This document shows positions 57,173 to 64,000 of a stretch of 64,000 nt of DNA, one piece after another (the stretch's first letter is position 1; the number at the start of each line of letters is the position of its first letter). The stretch covers positions 29,391,657 through 29,455,656 of the forward strand of contig NC_046674.1 in NCBI RefSeq assembly GCF_003369915.1. The letters are read 5' to 3'. A model generated the notes under the pieces. The model saw only the letters and a program-made list of their open reading frames with translations. It had not been told where the DNA came from and made no database searches. The position numbers and the translations under genes are program-made. Source of the stretch: Drosophila miranda (taxonomy: Eukaryota > Arthropoda > Insecta > Diptera > Drosophilidae).

Positions 57173-60100
57173 TAATGACCCTTTAATTAAATAATTTGAT
57201 TGTGATGCGCATAAACACCATTGATTTCTCTTCTACAAAACGGTCAGATGGTCAGCTGTCCTACAGGACGTACACCAGTTTGTAGTTTGGCCTTTCTAGG
57301 CCATCAACTAGTCGACTGGTGATTTCGCGACTCTCGCGCTTTTTGTTTCTTGTTGGTTTTATATTGTATTTTATTCTCCTTTGGTTTTGTTGTTTGCCCT
57401 CAGGGGAGTACCGGGGAAAAAACAACAGAAAAAAGGAAGAGTAGCGAAAACCAAACACAAAAACAGACACACACAAAGGCCAAAAAAAAAGAGATGAGAA
57501 AAATTTCGTGATAAATAAAAAATGAAAATTTTATGTTGCATTAACTTTTGTGTTGTTGCCATTGCTCTCAGGCGCATAAACAAAAGCATATGTGTAATAA
57601 AATTTATGCATATAAACGATGGGAGCAAAAAACCCACAGAAACCAGCGACAGAGACAATGAAAAGCGAGTTAAATATTTGATAAAGCAGCCGTGAAGACC
57701 CCGACCCTCCCATGTAGATTTATTTGTTGTTTTACATTTCTGTCAAAATTTGTTATACGACTCCAGCTCTCGTAGCCACAGAGCGAGGGGATGGTTTCAT
57801 TTGAGGGTCCCCTTGGGCGACGGCGGGATGTAACTTTTTAAGCCCCAATCGTGGTAGAACTCTTCAAACTATCATAATGCAACGTATACGCAATAAAAGA
57901 TAGTCCAAAGGATATAAACAAATTAAAGCTGTAAGAGATGTATAGTTCCTGGTTTTACAATGGCTTGAAGCTAAAACCGATGCAGGATTCCTGCTAGAAA
58001 GGCTTATGTGCTTTTCTCCCAATGCATCCGGACATTGTACATTGCAATGTACTTTTCCGGTACGACTCTCCCATAGAGACCCATTCGGGCCCAATTTCGG
58101 TAATAAATATATTTCTGCTTAGATATGGGACCGCATGACATTGAGAGATGATTAAATTTGATTGGGAATGTTTCTACTGGTACTACAGGTAATCCATAGG
58201 TATAAGCCGAACCTCGTCTAAAAAATAAGGAAGGAGATTACCGAAGAATAGGGACAGATGAAGTCTTAGATGTTGAATAAACACTCTTCAATCATCAAGG
58301 AAATGGAGTAGGAAATGTTGTAAATCGTATGAGATAAAATAGCCCACTGATTAGATCAAAACTGAATAAAAAATATGTAATACAGTACAGAATAATGCTC
58401 GTATATATTAATGATTATTTGTTATGGTTCGCTGGTTCAAAGCAGCAGTCAAAGGACTCGGAATGAAGGATAATATATCCTAAACAGCTATCGATAGATG
58501 ATTACCGATTAAAAGCCACTTTAAGTGCAGCCACCATCGAGAAATGATAGCAAAGTGTGGGCTGTATCTGCTGTTGCCGTTGCCGATGCCGTTGCCATTG
58601 CCATTGCCCCTTTCCCATTTACGATGCGTGTGCCTGCACCTGACATTTTCAATTTGCCGGCAATCAAGCGGCAAAATATGGATTACAATGTTAACGCTTT
58701 TGGACTCCCCTTGCGTCAGGCCAAATTAAGTTGTTTGCCTTTCCTTGCTGGCCCTGGCCCTGGCGCGGGCTCTGGTTCTTGACTTGGTCATTTGTCAGAA
58801 GCTCTCCGGGCAGGGGTTTATTAATGGTGCTGCCTGTTTGAAGGAGGTTCCTCATCGGCACAGTTGCTCCCATCCCAAGCCTCCTTCTGCTGAACAAAAG
58901 CCGAAAAACTGATGCAGGGATGCAGCAGCAGCGAGAACTGCAAAGATGCAGCGAAAAGCCAATAACCAACAAATAGTTGTGTGGCTTTTTTGTTGCTGGC
59001 TGATGCTGATGCCGCGTTGCATATTCATGCGGCGCTAACAACTATGCAACACACAGACACATGCACGAAAATGTGTGCAAAAAACAAAACTTGAAAACTA
59101 CGTATAAAAATAAATAAATAAACTAAGCCAAAGAGAAACAGAAACACGGCAAAGAAACAGGAGAGCAGGAAAATGGGAACCACAGGATATACCCTGTTAC
59201 AGAGTGGCAGATGCTTGTGACATCCTTTATTGCGAAAAGCTGAGTTCAACGTAGTGTCCAAGTTACCTTAAATTTTAGGGTATCAAAAATATAAATTTCT
59301 GCACTGTTAACTGGGCGTATGCGTAATATTTTTGTTTTTGAGTTTGTTTTTTGTTCAGCGGCTGTGGACAGTGTAAGAGAGTAAGGAAGGAATGGGGTTT
59401 AAGTTTTTCGTTGCCACAACATGTGGCAAAGTTGCAGGCAGTTCCATACACACCCACCCCCGCTCTTTGTTGCGGCATCTCTTTTGCTCTCGTTGGCACT
59501 TTACGATTTTGTGCATAAAAATTTCGACGTGGCCGATTTGCAATTGTTACTGTTACCACCGAACTGGCTGCCTCACAGCCCCACCCCCTTAGGGAAACTG
59601 CATTTTCATGCTCTCGTTGTTGCTGCTGCTGCTGTCATTCTCCTGGTTATTGCAGCTTAAAGTGCAAGACGTGCCAGGAGTTTTCTCCTTTTCAGCACAA
59701 ATTCCCATTAGCGTTTCCGACTGCGCCGTACCGCCCACACAAAGAGAGAGAGAGAGAGAGGGAGAGGGGTGGGAGAGAGAAAGTACAACATGCCACTCAA
59801 CCGTCTATCCCCACCCACTGCAGTGGCAGAACTCTTTTTTCCGAATGCTTTGTGGGATAAAGTTCGGCGGCGAACATATGGCCGATTTCGACTTTGACTA
59901 TTCATATTTTCACAGACTTGCCACCACCACCCACCACCACCTCCCGCAGAGTGGGTGTGTGTTTGCATAACAAAACTAACATTTAACAATAACATTGCCA
60001 ACATTACGATGTCGACGCCCGAAACTAGAAGGATAAACATTTCGCGCTCACAGAGTGCAGAGGATTCCAAATCTAAGATGGGGGGAATAGTCTGCAGCTG

Positions 60101-60479
60101 CATGCTGGATTTGCATGTGGAAGAGGCTCGACCCAGAGAGACGGTTTCACAAACGCACGAAGGAGAATAGTCTGCTGGAAGGGTTGCCAGGAAATGGCGT
60201 AAGCTTTTCGTTGGATTCTTTTCCTTTTATGGAGTCATCTTTAAATTTGAAATGCAAGCCATAGGTCCTTCCCTGGCCACCGCTTTTGGGGACTGAGTCC
60301 TTTCCAAGCACCTCTTCATGTGGAGCCATTGACCTTACTCCTGGCTGCTCTCCTACTACTTTAGAATCCAAAGACCACAATCTATGGTATCTTTGTCCTT
60401 TGTGGCAATTCGATTTTTCCATCGTACGGTTGCTCATTCTTCCTTAGTCATATTCGAAAACTGTTCTCTCGACTCAAAT
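57173..60479. other. Spacer, no supported gene
   Basis: AT-rich DNA with scattered A-runs and GA/CT tracts (e.g. AG repeat at 59742-59762). No coding frame is supported. A run of (TTGCCG/A)n-like GCCGTTGCC units lies at about 58570-58610 and generates false Ala/Val frames. Confidence 0.45.
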
Positions 60480-61415
60480 TTGTAAACCAGATCCTCAAAA
60501 AGAGTTTACTCTTAGATTAGACTTGTGGTGACAGTGAATGTGTGGGGCTCTTGCAGATTCCAGTGGAGTAGAGCGGGCCCTCCTCTTCGTCAGAAACTTT
60601 ATCTGCACACAACTGAATCAGAAAAATCAGAAAAATCTGTGGACACGCAAGCAATCGGTGCAGTTGCTCGAGGAGATCTGCCAGCAGCGGAAACTGGGAG
60701 AGGTGGAGCCCCGCCTGCTGGGGGACTGTGCCAATAACACAGTTCTGGCTGCCTACCAATCGCCAACTGCTGGGAAGGGGCTTTGGCGAAGATGTACCGA
60801 CAGCCACAGAGACGGCGCCATTGGATGCCTTGAAAAGCCTCTTCGATATCTACGACAACCGAAGGCCCTTCGACTTTGGCCTTCAGGTGGAGACCAAGAA
60901 TGTAAGACTGGGCGACTGAAAAGACCTGCTGCAGGGTTATTGCCTCTTTGTTGATTAATATAATTTGCCCCACATGCACTTTCAGAATTAGCGTCGATAT
61001 AGCCATGTCTATCTGTCCGTCGTCCATTGTATTCAGACTCCTGTAATATCACATTGAATAAAGTTCGTTTCAAAATTTGTTCACGCCAGCTTCCGCCTCC
61101 ACGAAGGACCATAATCTGCGGCATCCACAATTTTGAAGATACGTCAACACAAAAAACGTAGAATCATAGAAAATGACAATATCTATCAGAATGCCTAATC
61201 TAGATCTTAGACCGGATCATGAATATAGCCAGAATGAACATATGAAATTGCAGTGACTACGCAACTCCCGGACACGCGCTTACTGATTCTCTCTCTCTCA
61301 CACACTCTCTTCCTCGTGCAGTGTGCGCCCTCTGGCGGAGGGGAGCCATATTGACTGAGTATCGGTTTAGAGTGTAGAGTCGCGGGCCTAGTTGCGACAC
61401 ACAACGTTCCTGCCT
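60480..61415 (-). mobile_element. DINE-1-like element carrying an mRpL44 gene fragment
   Basis: Inverted. The right terminus of the element is at 60480-60542: 'gatcctcaaaaagagttt' and 'agattagacttgtggtgacagtgaatgtgtg' match 'gatactcaaaatgagtat' and 'agatttgtggtaaaagtggatgtgtg' of intact copies. The element sequence resumes at about 60990 ('cgtcgatatagccatgtctatctgtccgtcgtcc'). It continues through 'gcggcatccacaattttgaagatacg' to the left terminus 'ggcctagttgcgacacacaacgttcctgcctg'. Between the two parts is about 445 bp of foreign DNA. The copy is more diverged than the 1.1-kb group and closer to the older copies, so this event is older than the Rundc1 one. Confidence 0.85.
60557..60990 (+). 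pseudogene. mRpL44: mRpL44 (mitochondrial ribosomal protein L44) fragment: exon, intron, start of next exon
   Basis: After an acceptor-like CTCTTGCAG, the sequence reads DSSGVERALLFVRNFICTQL, then LWTRKQSVQLLEEICQQRKL and GDCANNTVLAAYQ. One frame shift later it reads RQLLGRGFGEDVPTATETA and ALKSLFDIYDNRRPFDF. This parallels the C-terminal half of MRPL44: an ESSGPERAALFIRDF-like part, LLVEELK, then the double-stranded-RNA-binding-like GPGE...A segment and ENRRPW. A correct donor (AAT|GTAAGA at 60902) and an 84-base intron ending CTTTCAG at 60985 follow. The frame shift near 60760 comes with loss of a few codons, so it is not functional. The retained intron shows DNA-level copying. The family assignment is from memory of MRPL44. 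Confidence 0.8.
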
Positions 61416-64000
61416 GTGTTTATATTATCACATGTATGATATTCTCAGTTCGCCATTCGATAGCCGTAAGCCCATATCTCAGGGCTAAGAGTCTTTCGTT
61501 TCATTCTTTAAATTTATCATTCAACAACCAATATAAGAGGAAGGGCGTTAGAAGTGCAGTAGAGGCCGCGCGAGAGGCGGCGTTGCTGTTGATCGGTGAG
61601 CGAAGGCCGAGTCTCGGGAACGTAAAGCTGTGATCTCGAGTTATCGATATAGAGACCAGATGGAGAATAATGTGAAACGTTAAAATGAGCCGTTGAACCA
61701 CAAATGCCGCTGTTGTTTCCTTTGTGATACGAGCTGGGAGCATTGTTGACCGTTGGTACGGGGCCACTTTCTACCGGCCCCGCCCTGACGAATCCCCCTT
61801 GGGGATTGCGTCGTATGTACAGTGTACACCCATATATCTTGTATCGGCCATGTTTTTAGGCTCCCTAGGGCTGTGTTGTATCCCGATTACCCATTTCGTT
61901 TTCAGTTCAGTTTCATTAAAACATTCAAACAAACGATACAATTATAGTTCGGTTATTGCGAAGTTCAGATGACAGAGCAGCTCTTCCGTCCGTCTGCATA
62001 CGCTTATGTATGAAACACTTGAAAAGCGGTCCCCAAACAGACATTGGATCATTCATTGCTTGGTTTTTTAAATTCTGACGGGACCCGCCAGGTGGTGCAC
62101 CTGCTGAACGTGTGTGTCTTGTCATTCCAGGAAACATTAATAACAACTAGAATTATCCCTGCTACACATCGATGCTCGGTTTCAGTCTTTTATCTGTTTC
62201 AAGTTTTCCAATTTGTCCAGAAATCATGAAGATAGTGACAAGTTAAGAATCTTAACTTAAGATAGGTATAGTAAAAGGCGCGAGGAGATTCTTGAGTGAT
62301 ATTTATTTGGCCGCAGGGCTGTATTTATAGCTAGGGTTTAAATGGGTTCTTATGGCTAGGTAAGCTTTGCATGAGAGAGAAGAGACGGCCCGGTTGTGCA
62401 AAGCTGAGCAGATAGGGATCTATATACTGTAGCGCAGTTCTTGGTCTTTTTAGTTTTATTAATTTCTTTATTTCACGTCTGTCCCTTCTTTTTGGTCAGG
62501 ATCGGGACATCGGTAAGGGTATTATGGGATTGATTAGGGTACTTATGTGTTCCCATACAACTCGGCCATCCTTACAAATGGAGCGCCCTCGATCCTCACA
62601 ATTGGGTACTTTTGTTATTTAACGGGCTAAAATTATATAATACAGATTAGTAGGAGATGTATGATTCACTAAGTCAAATAGCTCACAGTGGTCTAACAGT
62701 GTTAAGAAAGTTGCCCAGATCGTTTCAATATATTCCACCATATCCGGTTTAGCACTTATACAACCTTTTTTTCGAAACTCCGACTGCTTTTGGCTTCATA
62801 TCGAGTTGTTAGTCAGAAAGGTCTCAATCTGTGAAGTCATTCGATTTTCTACTACTTTTGAAGGGAAAGAATGCATTGAAATAGGCCCAAAAATGATTTT
62901 TCGTATTTCCATACGGTCGGAAACGAGGACGTAGCTATTGCCGTGTTTAAAATATAGGTAACATGAAACAGACTCATGGGAAGATGTCGCACTAATATTA
63001 CCGAGGCCTTATGTGCACACATTGACTGACAGACACGAGGCTAAAACTATTATCACAGAGTGGGATGGTTTTAAGGTACGTATTACTTGTTGCTTCAGTT
63101 ATATTAACTAGCGAACGTAGATTACCCTATTACTAAACTATTTATTTCATCTTTGTTCATTGGTGGAACAATTTTGCAACTTAGATTTATTGTAATCACG
63201 CTTAGCAGGTCTTATTCCGTTGTTAACACTGGACACAGTTTGGGTCAGAGCAAATCTCCGACTGAATAATGTATGACGGATATTAATATGTATGTCGCCC
63301 GAAGATATGCCGCTATGCCCGAGCCACACAGAAGGAAAGCACACTGCTTCATTAGCAAGGCTCGTAAATATGTTCTATGTATGATACACACGAGTATTTA
63401 TGGTTTCTAATGGTAATTTGATTGATTTGAACTCCAGCTCAGTCGTCTTACTGGTTACATTTCAAATATTTCGGTTTCATTCTGTTCAAATTTTGAAATA
63501 ACGTTAAATTTCAACAACAAATGGGAATAGTCTGGAAAGCGCTGCCGTCCACACACACGAAGTTCGGTGTCCCCTGAGCACGAAGACCCCATCATTCCTG
63601 CTCCTAGGAGTTTCCCTTGCCTTTGGCGATGGCCATGGAGTTTCAGGGCCAAGAACCCGCTTCCGTTTGGTGTAATTAACAACATTCCAATGCGTCTGGC
63701 CGGCTGCGCTACCTCTGACGGGAAATTTCAAAAATTTCAATTCACAAAAATGCACAGGAATGTGTCGTTGGCCGCTCACATGTGTGTCTGTGTGCAGAAT
63801 TCGTTTAGATTCATGTCTGCCCGCCAGCTGCCTGACACCTTTGAGCACTGAAAGTGGACAGTGGTCGAGAACATTTGCAATCAAGGAAACAGTCAACGAA
63901 AAGGAATTCCTTGAATTTTTAAATAATTTTTGACAGAATATTTAATGAAATAATACGATCTGTTTTCCAAGAGAAACAATGAAGGTGGCCCTAGATCACA
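61416..64000. other. Terminal region, no supported gene
   Basis: No frame here resembles a known protein. Bases 61430-61900 and 63440-63900 have moderate GC and may contain untranslated exons or regulatory sequence of a gene outside the window, but nothing decisive is visible. The 130-codon minus-strand frame at 63504-63896 lacks a recognisable motif. Confidence 0.45.

Overview
This is nuclear DNA from a drosophilid fly. Coding exons are GC-rich and split by short GT-AG introns of about 55-85 bases. Intergenic DNA is AT-rich, with CA/GT, TA and CAG microsatellites, and several copies of a DINE-1/INE-1-type Helitron-like repeat are present. The gene set (SV2-like transporter, SDR enzyme, RUN-domain protein, Mus81, Med22, NAP-like protein, Lztr1) resembles the gene-dense tip of the D. 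melanogaster X chromosome (Muller element A). The abundant 1.1-kb DINE-1 form suggests the obscura group (pseudoobscura/miranda/subobscura type), but that is inference from memory.

Layout. Positions 1-126 hold the 3' end of an ERI1/Snipper-like exonuclease gene, followed by a degenerate tandem array. About 1.3-13.2 kb is gene-poor and carries one full-length DINE-1. At 13.2-16.6 kb lies a seven-exon SV2-like transporter with a complete DINE-1 in intron 2. At 18.3-19.1 kb lies an intronless SDR enzyme. At 19.9-22.5 kb a DINE-1 copy is interrupted by a 1.5-kb, nearly identical partial copy of the Rundc1-like gene, whose intact version lies at 24.2-26.5 kb. It is convergent with mus81 (26.7-28.0 kb). 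TRAM (32.6-33.7 kb), a Thr-rich membrane protein (35.3-36.8 kb) and a membrane-anchored DHSFGTE-motif protein (38.1-39.4 kb) follow on the minus strand. A NAP-family gene (41.2-42.4 kb) converges with Med22 (42.4-43.4 kb), whose first intron holds an antisense Arf/Arl pseudogene. Lztr1 occupies 45.2-48.4 kb. About 48.4-64 kb has no recognisable intact gene. It contains three more DINE-1 copies, one of which (60.5-61.4 kb) carries an exon-intron-exon piece of mRpL44.

The main result is that two DINE-1 copies in one window contain host gene fragments that keep their introns. One fragment comes from the gene next door (Rundc1-like) and the other from an unlinked-looking gene (mRpL44). Intron retention means DNA-level rather than RNA-mediated copying. 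This fits Helitron-style gene capture, or repair-associated insertion into DINE-1 elements. The Rundc1 copy is young, with about seven substitutions in 1,513 bases, and still has an open frame that ends in element-derived codons.

The genes are unrelated housekeeping or regulatory genes (genome stability, ER translocation, transcription, chromatin, ubiquitin ligase adaptor) and do not form an operon-like unit. DRE-type (TATCGATA) sites near several starts fit housekeeping promoters. All splice junctions were placed by eye from GT/AG sites, reading phase and family resemblance.
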